Positions 35,791-52,100 of a DNA stretch of 64,000 nucleotides are shown here, piece by piece. Every line of letters begins with the position of its first letter. Within the stretch, counting starts at the first letter, position 1. The DNA is from Asterias rubens. Taxonomy: Eukaryota; Echinodermata; Asteroidea; Forcipulatida; Asteriidae. Both the position numbers and the translations under genes were made by a program. The stretch is from assembly GCF_902459465.1 (NCBI RefSeq), contig NC_047064.1, positions 7,900,762 to 7,964,761 on the forward strand. Direction: 5' to 3'. The notes beneath the pieces are model-generated. The model saw only the letters and a list, made by a program, of their open reading frames with translations. It was not told where the DNA came from and searched no databases.

Positions 35791-35807
35791 GACCATCGTT
35801 GTACCAT

Positions 35808-36175
35808 TTAAAGCCATTACACACTTTCGGTACAGAAAAAGAAATAAAAGTAATTTACAAATAATTTACAGGATTTACAGAAGGTAATGGTGAAAGACTT
35901 CTCTTGAAATATTAGTCCATGAAATGCTTTACTTTTTGAGAAAACACTAAAACAATATAAATTCTCGTTAGCGAGAATTACGGATTTATTTTAAACACAT
36001 GTAATGACACGGCGAAACGCGCGGAAACAAGAGTGGGTTTTCCCGTTATTTTCTCCCGACTCCGATGACCGATTGAGCCTAAATTTTCACAGGTTTGTTG
36101 TTTTATATATAAGTTGTGATACACGAAGTGTGGGACTTGGACAATACTGTTACCGAAAGTGTATAATGGCTTTAA
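35808..36175. mobile_element. family C MITE, copy 2
   Basis: It starts ttaaagccattacacacttt and ends gtataatggctttaa. It shares agaaggtaatggtgaaagac and catgtaatgacacggcgaaa with copy 1 and keeps the TTAA borders. Confidence 0.8.
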
Positions 36176-38074
36176 GTCAGGTCCAAATCAGTGATTTCCC
36201 AATCTTACAAAATGTTTAACGGATCACAACTCGCTATTACAGATCGCGAACGTAACAACGGCTTTGAACCGTAACAATGGAACGGGAATCCGTAATAACG
36301 GTTTTTCGAATCCGTAATAACTGACTATTATGAACAGAACCCATATTATAATAACGGGTTTGGTTATTATTTTTATTTTTGCTGTAATTAATGAGCTTTC
36401 ATGTAAAACCTAAGCTATTGAAAGTGACTGTGGAAAACAGTTCCTGATTGGGTTTTACCGTAACAATTATACGAAACTAAAACCCACGTGATGTTATATT
36501 ATGACACGGGTGGAAATATGATTCAGAAGAGTTATCAATATCGGTGTTTTAGCATTATAGTTATTTGTTTTGTCATATCATGTTTTAACAAAAAAAGTCA
36601 TTGCGTTCACGCGTTCTTCTGCACCCCAAATGTTTTCGATACTGATTTAAAAAAAATCACCCATTCCATTGCTCCAACGCACTTATTGAGAAAAAACTTT
36701 AAATCTAAGAGAACATGAATCTTTGGAAGACGTCTGTAAATAGTAATACAAATATAAGTTGTAAGCATGGATGTTCCCAGCGAATGAAAACCGTGACAGA
36801 GACTCACCATGATGGATACGAAAGACCGAACACCTATGTTGGATTATAATAAGGGGTTTCACCAACAAATAATAATTGAACAATTTGTGCGTTTTTTGCG
36901 TTAGGAGGCTGCGTTTTTAGAAAACAGAAACCATGGTGCGTAACAGGAAGAAGGGGAAAGTGAACAAAATAACAATGAAACAAATAATGATTTACATGAG
37001 AGAGTTACAAATGCAAGCAACTTTGAGTATTTAAATCTTAGCTTATGGCATCTTAGCTGTGCCTTATTTTTGTTTTGAACTCCAATACAAAAAGTTACTC
37101 ACCCATATTAGAACAATCACTGCAAATAAAAGAAACAACAAACATGCGTTTGTAAACACGAGCTATGTTCAGTTAATTCAATGCATAGGGTCCATGCTAA
37201 TTAAAGAAATGAACAAAAAGAAACGTTACAGAATTGGAAAGAAACAAAAAAACGTGAAGATCACAGATTTACATAAAACTTTCACGGTCTAATGATGATA
37301 GTTGAAAACATCCCTTGAAATATTTCTGTCTGAAATGTCATATTAGATTAGAAATAAATAATCAACTTCGTGTTTGGAGTTTATCACTCATACAGCAACT
37401 GTTTTGTTATCAAAAACCAATTCTGTTATGTTCCTTTAAGTTGGACATGTTTTTTTTTTTAGGTCTCGGCATATATATTGGTCTAGAAATACGTTTTAAA
37501 AGCTCAAGAATTGACCCGAATCCGGGTCACTTTGGGCCTGACCCATTCCTGGGTCAGTATGAAGAGGGATCTGTACCATTATGGGGTCAGAAATAACGCA
37601 GAATCCGACCTAATCATAGCCACTTTCCGGGTCAGCCTTACCTGGAAATGGATCAGGCTCCACTCCCCGGGACCCCAAATCTGGGTCTGACCGAGGAGGG
37701 CATCCTATAATTCCAGAGGAGATTGATATGCAAAACAGCATTGCTCGCATACATTAATTTTGTCCTTAAATGTCCAGCCATTAATTTGGGACATCCGACG
37801 AGGGAGCACGGACATCTCAATGGGACGCTAGATATATGGCAGCAGTTTTTACCAGGTAAAGTTCAATTGTTTACTTAGTTCTGAGCATGCACACATTACC
37901 GAGAACAATTTACCTGCAGTAATTAGTCTGCTACCACCTAATATCAAAAGGCCTCCATCTATGGTGTCCCTCCCCAATCTATGACAGACGAGTTGAGTTT
38001 TCAACTAGACTAAACTCAATGGGTTATGACGACTGTCTTTTTAGTATAAAATCCTCACTTCTGGGCTCTGGCAT

Positions 38075-38268
38075 GGGCCCGATTTCATAGAGCTGCTTAT
38101 AGGCAGAAAGAAATGCTGAACATTTGCCTTCAAGCAGAAATGAGCATGATACCACTCACAAGATGTAGGGCCTACATGTGAGATATTAATTTGGTTGGTA
38201 ACCTTCTTCTGCATGATTTGGTGAGCTTAGACACTTTTGGTGCTTGCGGCAGCTCAATGAAACCATGG
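38075..38268. repeat. family F foldback element, diverged
   Basis: The left end gggcccgatttcatagagct and the right end like agctcaatgaaacc are inverted. The middle is diverged from the 6.4-kb copy. Confidence 0.6.
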
Positions 38269-40257
38269 AGCAATACTGGGCCATGCATGGTTGGTATACA
38301 AGTTTCCCCGCCCACACACCTGCCTATCATACACATTACCCATGCACGTTTCATAACCAAACTATGATACAATGATTATAGGTTTACACCAGGAAAGAAC
38401 ACACGTGAACACTTCATAGTTCAATTCAAATTTTATACAAAGTAACCCTTGGAATGGACTTGATGAAGACTCAATGATTATTCAGTTTACCACACAGAAC
38501 TGCCGTGTTCAATGCGTATCTCATTCCACAGCTGAGTTACAACCTTTTATCACACGGCCATCTTGTCCTGGCCCCTGGATTATAAAGAAGGCCTATAATG
38601 TACGAGTGTGATGTACAAGTAAATCAGAAGTTCACGTTGTTGGATAGTGCTTTCTTCAAGGCATAATATCAAGCTATTGTGAATTTCTGAACAACTTTTT
38701 GTTTAAAAACTCCGTGCCTTGCCGTTTACTTCCGAGCCACGCTGACTCGTTATAGGCGGGACTCGAATTGCCCGGTGGTCCACATAAATGAAATACATGG
38801 ACAGACAACCACTGAGACATGTCAACATCAACCCACCGTTTTCATTTGAAAAAACAAAAATAAATACAAATGTAGGCCTATTGTTGCGTATCGTGTTTAA
38901 TGGAAGAATCATGGTTCAAATTGGCACCCCCCCCCCCCTATCTCCCCTACTATACCGCCAGCAGTCAGTGTGTCCCGATTTTGGGTTACTTCTTGGTGAG
39001 AATAATGATCCACTTTATTACTACCTGAACCATGACGATTGGGCGCACTTAAACCGTATGGCGAAATAATATTTTAAGCATCTCGTTTCCCGTCCGATTC
39101 TGGTGAAGTCCAACACGGTAAATGCATACAACAAATTATATGTTTATAAATGAACAGCTCAACAAAATCATCATGATGTTAATTTTATAATTTACTGTTC
39201 TTATAAAAGCCATCACACAAAGTGAACTTGAAGCTCCAGTCAACGCCCAATTTATAATGCATTTTGAAGATTGGGTTGGAGTGTATTCGTGAAAAAAAAA
39301 AAAATACAAATTCACACTTCGTTTGAGTTTATACTCACCCATCTGATGACATGGTAGGCCTATAAAGTCGTTAACAAAAAACACAAAAGGCTGGGTGAAG
39401 CAATGCGTGCAGCATTCGTTAACAGCTCAAGAAAAATACTGATAAATCTATAGACCATTCAACATCTAGACCTTCTGTTGTTCTGAATAAAAACACTCGA
39501 TACTTCTCTATAAAGGCAGAATTGTTTCGCTTTTTGTCATGTTGTGGTTAAAATAATGCATGCCAATTCTTGGTAGGTTTTTGCTCATGCACAATAACAT
39601 CGAGCGCTTGCCGCTAGTGACAAAAAATAATATTCATGTTCCGTTTTCGGTTCAACAATTGCTGTTGTATCGAGTAGGCCTACGAACCGCTATATCATCA
39701 TTGGCATTACAACACCGGTGCAACTGACACCAACACACAGTGAATGCAATGGCATAAACACAAAGTACAACTGTACAGGTTAAGGGCATTCGGGTGACTT
39801 TCCAGGAATGGTTTGGCAATTGAATCGGGTTTTCCCCAACTATTATCTAGGGACTTATAGAAAAAAAAACATGAGCCAAAACGTTCCAAAGTACATACAT
39901 TAATTAAAAAAAAACGATTGGCCCTTTTCAAAACCACGGCTTGGGCTCAGGCTTTGATAAGTTACGCTCTATAAGGAAATTATAGTCCTACAGATTTAAA
40001 CTGATGGAGCGAGCCTGTAGGCCCAAAAGACATGGTTTCGACTGCACATTGTATCACAGAGCAAGGAACTATCTTGTAAGATGTTTCTGAAACCATGGTT
40101 AAAGTCACCTGGAAATAGAATTGTTTTTCTTTCAAACATAAGAGTATAATATGCTTACGAACAATAAAACCATTTTTTAAGTAATTGTTTGTCACGATTT
40201 ATATGTTTAAAAAATAATTATATAAAGTTGTTTGGGGGCTGACTCCGCCTACCCCTT

Positions 40258-40506
40258 TTGTAACGTCAATCGAGGCATACTTTGCCTGCAATGCGTATAG
40301 TAAACACACGCGCAAAGTACATGTACGTCCAAGTCGTGAGTTGGTACATTTTCTGCATTCAGCAGCAATACACCTGGTCGGCATTGCCGGAATTTTCTTT
40401 TTCTTCTTTTTTTGAAACGTACAAACTCACGATTTGGTCCGTACATGTACCTTGCAATTGTGTTTACTCTACGCATTACAGGCAACGTCTGCCTCGATTG
40501 ACGTCA
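40258..40506. repeat. large foldback element
   Basis: The left arm (aacgtcaatcgaggcatact, tgcctgcaatgcgtatagta, cgtgagttggtac) pairs with the right arm (gtacaaactcacg, actctacgcattacaggcaa, tgcctcgattgacgtcacg). The centre has an imperfect ccggcattgccgg. Both ends also have nearby gcgccctct motifs. Confidence 0.75.
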
Positions 40507-43284
40507 CGAACAGCGCCCTCTCGGGTCGGGGTCTACTCTTAAATTTGTAAATAACATAAGAACTGATTTTTTAAAACCTTAGTTAACTGTTTATTCACAT
40601 TCCACTCATCAAAACACATATATTAGTGACAAAAGCTTTATTTTGAAAAAATACCACTTCCAGGTGACTTTAAGGCTTCGGCTAAGACAATGTATATATG
40701 TACCAAAACGTACGAGCAGTGCATGAGCAGAAGCCGACAAAGCCAAAACAAAAACAAAAACAGAGGTTTTTAACTTAATGTTTGGAGACAATGTCCCAAG
40801 TTCAGAAGCCGGTCCGACCCGGTGGTGCAATTATTGTGTTCTATGTAATCTGTATGGAAATGACATTGACTAAAAAGTCGTCCATCGCCAACAAACAGTA
40901 ATTATTATGCCTATGAAACGGGTCTCTGTCCGTAAACCATTTACATGTACATGTATAGGTCATTGAACATACAAAAGGGAAAGAATATTTAGGAAAACAA
41001 GCTCAAGGTTTGATCTATTACGTGTTTATACTTTCATTCACAGCAAATCACTTTCGCCTCGTGATTTTACTTTCACAACCATGTTTTGCACAATGAATCG
41101 CAGTGGGATGGGGCATTCAGGAGCAGGGTAACTAAAAGGGCCCTTTTTAACTAATAAAAAGTTATTTCCTACATGGCGAAGTGGCGTACCCCCCGGTCTT
41201 TAAGATAAAATAAAACAAACAAAATCAGTTTTGTTCAAACCATGCCGAGAATACTTTGAAGTTTTTACAGAGTAGGTCTAGGTCTATATAAATCACATTC
41301 TTTTTAGAAATTTTTAATTTCATCAGATAGCGCCCTCTCTTGAATTAAACTCAAAGTTTCTTCAGCGCATTGTGGGAACATGATTGTTAAAACCATCAGA
41401 ACTGCCTCATTACAGCATGCAAAAGATAACATTTTCTTTCCATTTGCGGAGACAAATCCTCTAGTCAGACTACATCACATAATATTTAAGAATCATCGTG
41501 GTTCCCAAGACGAAGAGCACGGCCTCCCCAAAGTGGAGCTACCCTCGTAGGTGCGTCGGTTGGATCATCATATTCATGGAGGATCCGGATGTGCCCCCCC
41601 CCCCCCCCCCCCCCCCTCCATAGCTTTTGCGCCGTTGCATCAATTGCTGAACCCCATCAAGGGTCACATTATCACATGGTCATTATTTTTTAGTGAGAGT
41701 TCAAAGTTTGTGCTGCAATTTCGCACCCATAAAATGAATAAACCCTTCTTCACAAGCATTTTATACGCGAACGAACGTTTTGACACAAAATCTCCCGAAC
41801 TATGCATGCCACACAACGTCCAGTCAAACCGTTTGTCCATTACATTCCAAGCACCATGTGCAATGGTTCTACTCTCCGCATCAAGGTGCATAACAAGTGT
41901 CCCAAATGCTACTACCGTTACACAAGTTAAGGGCCGGTTCTCAAATCAGTATACATGTAACTAGCATTTTACAGTCAGGGGGATCGTATCCTGAACATGC
42001 ATAGCAACCAGGGAGATAATTTATACATGTAATTACATTCAACATAATAGGGGAAAAGCATTTCCGATTCCACACTCAGGGAGATTTTCAAAGTTGTTCC
42101 CCACAACATGAACAGATTTGGCAGGTTTGCAAAAAAGAAAAAGGCTTCCTTCTTTAAAGAAATATGCCAATGGGGTTGTAGTTCAAGCAACTACAGGACA
42201 AAGCAAACTAACCGACTTTGTCAACATATTGTCAGTACAGTAGTCCTCTTTCAAACCCTATGACACCAAAGTAACTCCAGTTCCAACAAGAAATGTTCGT
42301 GGGAAGATCAATCACACAATATTTAATTTCGCCATAACATGAAAACAATATTTGGGCCATCCCACCTGATGGGAGGGGCCGTCCATAAACTATAAAGTTA
42401 GAAATCTTATAACTTCCAAATTAAAACATAATAGAATAAAGCTATGGATCAATTTATAACAAACTAAACATTCAAGGGCCATTTGGTTCTGCTGAACATA
42501 TTGTGCTGTTTTAAGTGGTAAATTTCCATTAATGTGTTACCAGAGGGAAGTTATTATAAAATAGTGCAAATTTGAAATCATGTTTCAAAGTATGGCAAAA
42601 GAGTGATTTCAACTCAGGCCTTATTTCTTGTTAATCCTTTGTCGTCACAGACAAATAAAACAAAGTGTGTTTTTTTTCTGTAAAAAAAAGGAAAAACATC
42701 AAACGAGATCAAATCAATAAAAGTTAAATGATACTGAAATAAAGATGATTGTGTTTTGCTATAGCAGGGCTGGCTACATACTTAACAGAAAGTGTCCAAA
42801 CCGCAAAGAAGCCAGCATTGGGGATAAATTTGAATACGTGTAGAAATGACAAATCTTCCCAATTAACTGTGAAACTACACTTAATCGAAATCATGTACAC
42901 TATGCAAAACAGGATTGAAATTCATGTCTTTTGAAGATCTTCAGTCACCCCCCTTTCAAAGTTTAATTTGGTCTGCTGATCTACCGAATCACATGGGAAA
43001 AACCATTTCATTCTAAAACCGTGGGAATCATACTGGATACCATTTTCAATCTTTACACATTTGTTTTTTTTTTTGGTTTGAATATTAATAACTCTCAATA
43101 TAAACCACGTAATAACGGGGGTGGATTTAAAATGCAATCCATAGATACCCGGGTTTCCTCCTGAGTAAGGTTCCAAGAACAACATTGTACCTCCCTCCCG
43201 TCTCTCACGTACGTGCGGCTAACATGCACCAACCATTCTTCCAAAAAACAAAATAAAACACGCCATTAGAGGAATCCTATTAAT

Positions 43285-46273
<2,989 letters not shown>

Positions 46274-49089
46274 CAAGAGTTAAAACAATGACATTTCAGA
46301 CGTAATTTGTTCAAAGATTACGAAAGTTTTCCTTCACGCGGAGTCAATCACGATCAAAAGAGAAAGCAAATCGCCATCTTTAAATTAGATCCGGTTATTT
46401 TTATGAATGAACCGAGTGACACTGTCTACAACTAATATCAATCCGCCCATACGATCTCATTCACAAACGAACAGCGCCCTCTAGCGGCAAAAAAATAAAT
46501 ATTTTAATTTTTTTTTAATAGCGCCCTCTAGCGGCGAAAGAAACTATTCGAATATCCGGTTAGTTTCGGATAGTTGGCCAGCGGTATCCGAATATCAAAA
46601 TTTCACTATTCGCCCAGCACTATCTGTAAGATCTAGGGTTTTGAGAAGGAATACCACTGGCTGGAACACTCAAATTTCTCTGGGACAGCTCTTCTCCAAA
46701 CACTTTTGTATATCAACTGATGTGGCCGGCCTTCATTATTTACTTCATGTGGACATCGACACCGATACTATTTCATAGTAACTAAAAATGACTTGCAGGA
46801 AGATCAGAATAAAAGTTAACCACTATCCTTTGTAGAAAAAGTATGCAGTTATTATTATTATTGCTGATGTAATAATGTTCTTCACTTTGGCGCGATTAAC
46901 TCATATGGGCTCCATTTTTACACAAGCGTTTCCTCCGTTAATTACTACGTTTGCTGTTTTAAAAGCTTTTCTTAGATAGGGAATGTTTTTCGATACAAAA
47001 ACGATTCCCTAACTTTGGTTTGAAATGGAAAAAAGAAAAAAAAACCTGAAGGGTAGTTTTAACCGTACCCAATTCATACTCGTATGACGCGACTTGGATA
47101 CGAAGCGACTTGGGTATGAAGTGAATTGGGTATGAAGTGACCAACATTCTCCATGACAATACTCCAAAAATATAAAGCGTTGAATGTATTGAGAAGGCAA
47201 AAACATGCGATGATACACAGGTGCAACATATCACTCCGGGAAATTTGTGACTGTTTCGCTCCGGGATCTGGTAAGTTTTTATCCTTTTGCTTAAAAATCT
47301 TTTCTTAATGGAATTTTTAAGAATTCATTAGACATTGAGAATTCTAGTGTTCCTAGAATTTGTGTCATGATTTTCGAAACTCGTAAAATTAGATTAGAGC
47401 AAATCTGTTGACTAGCTGTTGAAATTGTACGTGTTTGGCCATTTCGCCCTATACGATTCAAATTTAGCTTGTAACCCTCCGGCTCTGCCATCAAGAGGGT
47501 TACGTGATCGCAACTAGCCAAAAATGCAAAAAGAATATCTCATTTGTTTGTGAGTTAAATTAAAATTAGATACAGATAGGCCTTGGCGGCCTACTCATTT
47601 TCCTTTAGTTTCTTAATCTTAACGAATGCCAAGTGGTGATGGCAGGATACTGAAATTTTTCCAAGTGCACCCTAGAAAAAATTGTGTACAAACAATGCTT
47701 GTTGGATGGGCCCTTGGAATTCTTTCTGAACTTATTTTATATAGTTGGTCGTGCCGCCCGCGCCCGCCCCCCCCCCCCCACTCTTTTTTTAATTTTACGT
47801 TGTCCTTACCTGCTTACTAATTCATTTCGGCACACGGCAAAACACAGAGGGTCCAGCATGAGCATTGGCGATAGTGGGCACAACAATTCATCTGTGTGTC
47901 TGTGATATTGTGTGTCAGTGATATTGTGAATCCGAAGACGGAGCAGGTTCGGTCGATTGTGTAATTTTTTTTTTACACATATCACTCAGTTAAACTGAAA
48001 TGGCTGGGGGGCTAATTTGAACTAAAACACTTTAATCTTGTCATACATTTTGACTTTGCATCAGGTCCACCTTATTAAATATTTATTTACTTTAATACAT
48101 ACCAATGCCTGAGCGGCAGGGGTGCACAGTTTTGCACAATACATGCTGAATTAGATGATATTTGACCGCTCGACGACGTCTGAAATTCAAGAAAGTTTGC
48201 AAAGACATAAGAATTAGATAGATGCCGGTATATGGAAATCATACAAATCTCTGGACGATTTAAGGTATCAAGTACGCTTGTCTACATGGAAATAATGCTA
48301 CAGAATAATTAATTAAAACTAATACTACTGAATATTTACAAAATCATGTATTTTCAGTCACGGATTACTTTAAATTTTGTTGGATTCCAATAGAATCCGG
48401 CGACTTTCCACTTACCAAAATTGCAACCGGTATACAGGAGGGTTGTTCAGCGCACGCGCAGGATATTGGCAAAATTCTCCGACTCCAGACTATTATACGT
48501 ACAAAAACGACGTTCAGTAAGAGGGCGGAAACCCGACTGCTCGCCTGCTGAACGTCTCTCGTACAAAACGATATTATTTTTCTTAAGAATAACGCAATAC
48601 TTTTATTTTGTCACTTTTCTGTTTGAATTTTTCTGTAAAATCATCCTCTACTCTAGTTTATCTAACAATATAAAACGGTTCCTCCTCTCAATAAATTTTA
48701 ATACACAAATCATCCGAATCACGTGATATATTCTGCATACCTCTCGCGAGAGTTGACTTTATTCTTGTAACTGTTGCATGAATCAATTTTTGACATTTCA
48801 AAAACCGCCAACAGCCGTCGTTAATCCCGAGGCGATTCCCGGGAAAATCATGTATGTCAATATACATGGTATGTACATGTACAATGTAGTGCTTGACTGT
48901 TCGTGTGGATGGCATGTTTTGTGTGTACTATTTAGTATGTAAAACACACAGAGACATACGTAGTACTGGTGTAGTACTACTGCGTGCGATTGCGAGATCA
49001 TGCGCCAAACCAAATATAATAACAACCGACGGTACGTACATGGGGCCGGCAGAATGTCAACATCATCTTGAATGCCCGTTGTCTCTGAG
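46274..49089. other. intergenic region between divergent ATP5MC and JAZF1
   Basis: About 2.8 kb separate the two start codons and should hold both promoters. It contains the right half of the hAT-like repeat and a C-run near 47767. Otherwise it is unique AT-rich DNA. I found no conserved promoter motif I could defend. Confidence 0.5.
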
Positions 49090-49189
49090 ATGGCCGTTTT
49101 CTTCACGAATACATGCAAGTTCAGCGGTTGTACTCTCACATTCTCATCCCTAGGCCAACTCATCGAGCACATTGAAGACACGCATATAG
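49090..49189 (+). CDS. JAZF1: JAZF1 exon 1 (zinc finger 1)
   Basis: ATG at 49090 begins MAVFFTNTCKFSGCTLTF, then the finger's two His, ending CATATAG/GTTAGA. The phase 1 end joins to ATTCTGAT of exon 2, restoring Asp. An in-frame upstream start is not needed, because the start matches the short N-terminus of known JAZF1 proteins. Confidence 0.93.
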
Positions 49190-52100
49190 GTTAGAATTTG
49201 GGATGATATACGACATGTTTATTGTGAGGTTTGTGTATCAATTGCTCGGTGCCCGGGTGTGGGGTTTGTTTTTGTCTATTGTCATTGCATGGCTCATCAT
49301 CGCAGCATGAATTACGCACGTCGTTTGTTGAGCACATGCACTAAACAGTCAAGTGTCACTGCTGGGCCGGGCAAGGATGAAATGGTTTAAAATGGAGAGA
49401 TGAAGCGTAGCCGTACGTAGCCTACCTTAGCTGATAGCTCTTAACCCGTTTGTTTAAATGTCAGAACGATACGATGCTTAGTTGGTCCATGGAGGAAGGA
49501 AATCCTTCCTCCATGATTGGTCGCATCATGGAGGAACTAATTTATTCCTCCATGGTCGCATTGAGTTCTTGCTTTGGTGTTTTTGCTTTGTTTCTTACGG
49601 TAATCGTTCTATAATTTATAAATCTAGCTAGTGTACACTGTTGTAATGATAAGTCAGTCAAAAGTAGGTTGTTGTTGTTGTTTGTAAATAGTGCAATGGC
49701 AAAAGCTAATGCATCAATCGCATAAGCAGACTCTACACACACAACCACAACAGAACATGCACAACTCACCGTGGTCAAGTGGTTAGACTGCTGGACTTGC
49801 AATCACAACAAAAGGAAGTTTGTGGGTTCGAATCCCCCAGTTAACTGCTGATTTCTCAATGACTAGAATAAATATTGTCGTCTAGTTACTGAATCACAAT
49901 TTCTTGATTTGTGCAACTCATGACCATAATAAACGTTAAACCAATGTTTGTATGAGAGAGATGGTTGTTGCCAGGTTGGTGTTTTTTTATATCCCCCTGT
50001 GGGAGTTTGTCGAGTTCCCTTGATGGGAAGATCATACAAATAAACAAACAAACAAACAAACAAACAAACAAACAAACAACAAACAAACTAGAAGAACTAT
50101 CTAGGAATTCAGCATGGCTGTAGCCATTTTTTATTTGTTTACATTGGTTTTTGCAGCATTTGTATAATGATGGATGGTGTATTTCTTTGTTTTACAAACA
50201 AACACCAACAGGGTACTAATTAATTAACTACAGCATCATCATTCATGGTGATGGCGGAGTTTGAGTTTTGTGGAAGAATATTTACTTATAGTACACTAAA
50301 GATTGGCTAAAAAGGGTCAAGGAAATAATTTATCCCCACACTTTGCATTTCATATCTTGGAGTGATAAAATATGGATGAAACTGCTTCGGATTGGCTTTT
50401 TTTAATAATGTGAATGGAAACATGCAGAAAGGGACTGACAGTGACATTCCTCCATGGACATACATAAGAAGAGTACATGTATGCCTTGAGCAATGGTTTT
50501 ATGTGATGAGTGACAATGACTATAACTAGTTGATTAAGTAATCAAATAAGTTGAGCTCCGATAGACCAGTTTACAAACAACTAATTATATTTTTAAAACA
50601 TTAGACCTAAGGGGTAAGCCCGAATCATTGAAAATGCGTTGCTTAATAAATAAAAGGCTGTCAAATGAGATTGTTTGTCAAAAGTCATGTTGAAGTTTGC
50701 CAACATCTGACACTACAGTCCCAAATCCTTCGAATTATTTGCAAAAGTGATCAATGATTCAGGACTGGGCTTGTACTAACATTCGTCCATGCATGCCATG
50801 ATGATCCATAGGCCAAAAGAACAGGTGCTTATCAATAGGTCAGGCATTCCAATCTTTTTGAAAGTCCAAACAATTTGGTGTGGAGTTACATTTAAGAGTT
50901 CACTCCAACCTTGTCTGTGAGTTAAAGGCACTGGACGCTATTGGTAACTTAATGGAAATAATTATGAGCATAAAATCTTACAGGTAACAAGTAACGGAGA
51001 GCTGTTGATAGTATATAACAGTGTGAGAAACAGCTCCCTCTAAAGTAACATAGTTTTTGAGAAAGAAGCAATTTAGTTTCTCACTAATATATATTTGAAT
51101 TTGATTGCCAGACCTCAGAATTAGAATTTGAGTTCTCGAAATCAAGCATCTGAAAGCACACAACTTCGTCTTTCATTATTCTCTCGCAACTTCGATGACC
51201 AATTGAGCTCAAATTTTCAAAGGTTTGTTGTTTTATGCATGTTCAATCATTAACATGGAGGCATCATACTAAAAGCCGAGGCTTGTGGTGGATGTGCCCT
51301 TTGAGGTACACTAAGTGAGAAGACTGGTCTTTGACAATTACCAGTAGTGTCCAGTAAGCTTGGGCGATATCACGATATTATCGAATATCGCGATATTAAT
51401 TTGGAAACGATTGCTATAACGGATGGGTTTGGTTTTAATCGAAATATCGATATATCGCGATATATCGCGATAATCGCGATATCGATTAAATATCGCGATG
51501 TATTTGCTAGCTGAGACATCTTGCACCCCATAGGTTTGGAGTAAAACCAGAAGAATAGGTCATTAGAACACCTCTCTTATGCTGTGACTGTCTCTTCTAC
51601 AACTTTCACTTGGAGTTTGAAGACTGATGATTACCAAATATTTTTTTAAATGATGAGGTACCTGCTGATTAAGTGTGAAATGTGGCACAAACCATCTGAA
51701 TTGTGATGCCATTTGTTTTAAAGGGGTTGGTGCTCAGTAGTGCAGCAGTAGGTGCTCTGAGTGTTGGTGCTCAGTAGTGCAGCAGTAGCCTTAGTTCAGT
51801 GTTTAGTATTTGTTTGTTCAACCAAATGAGGGTACATTCACAAGCAAATATACAGGGCTCAAAATTAACACTTGGCCACTGTTGGTTTAGTGGAGGCCAA
51901 TTAACACACAAAGGGACAAACCCAATTTGTTTTTCAATTAAATAAAATGTATCACATTGTGTGTATGTGATGTCCTTGTGGAAAAATTAACTTTCAATTA
52001 TCTTTTAAGAGTATCGAAATATTCAAAACTCAAATGAGATGCATCGTCTCTGAGAGCTTGTTCATTTCGTTTTTATTTTGGTCAAGACTGTAAAATAAAT

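Larger units (their letters stand above)
33327..43284. other. 10-kb region without a secure gene
   Basis: This lies between the minus receptor and ATP5MC. It contains the tandem duplication at 34.9-35.8 kb, a family C MITE, family F and foldback elements and C-runs. Any ectodomain exons of the minus receptor would lie here. Two very short splice-bounded blocks (37103-37119 and 39339-39359, minus strand) fit its phases but are weak evidence. Confidence 0.5.

Noticed and set aside
36808..36908. Minus-strand block with strong GTGAGT donor and aaacgcag acceptor
   Set aside because: It is open and phase 2 to 1, but the encoded peptide is of low complexity. It cannot coexist with the other candidate micro-exons in phase.
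46959..47521. Three open frames on the minus strand upstream of ATP5MC
   Set aside because: Their composition is ordinary AT-rich noncoding DNA, the frames overlap each other, and no family resemblance is seen.
48798..49181. 127-residue open frame antisense to JAZF1 exon 1
   Set aside because: It is a shadow of the real exon and its flank, with no recognisable domain.
49765..49845. tRNA gene
   Set aside because: It has A and B boxes but no clean cloverleaf, and continues into a SINE body with an (aaac)n tail.
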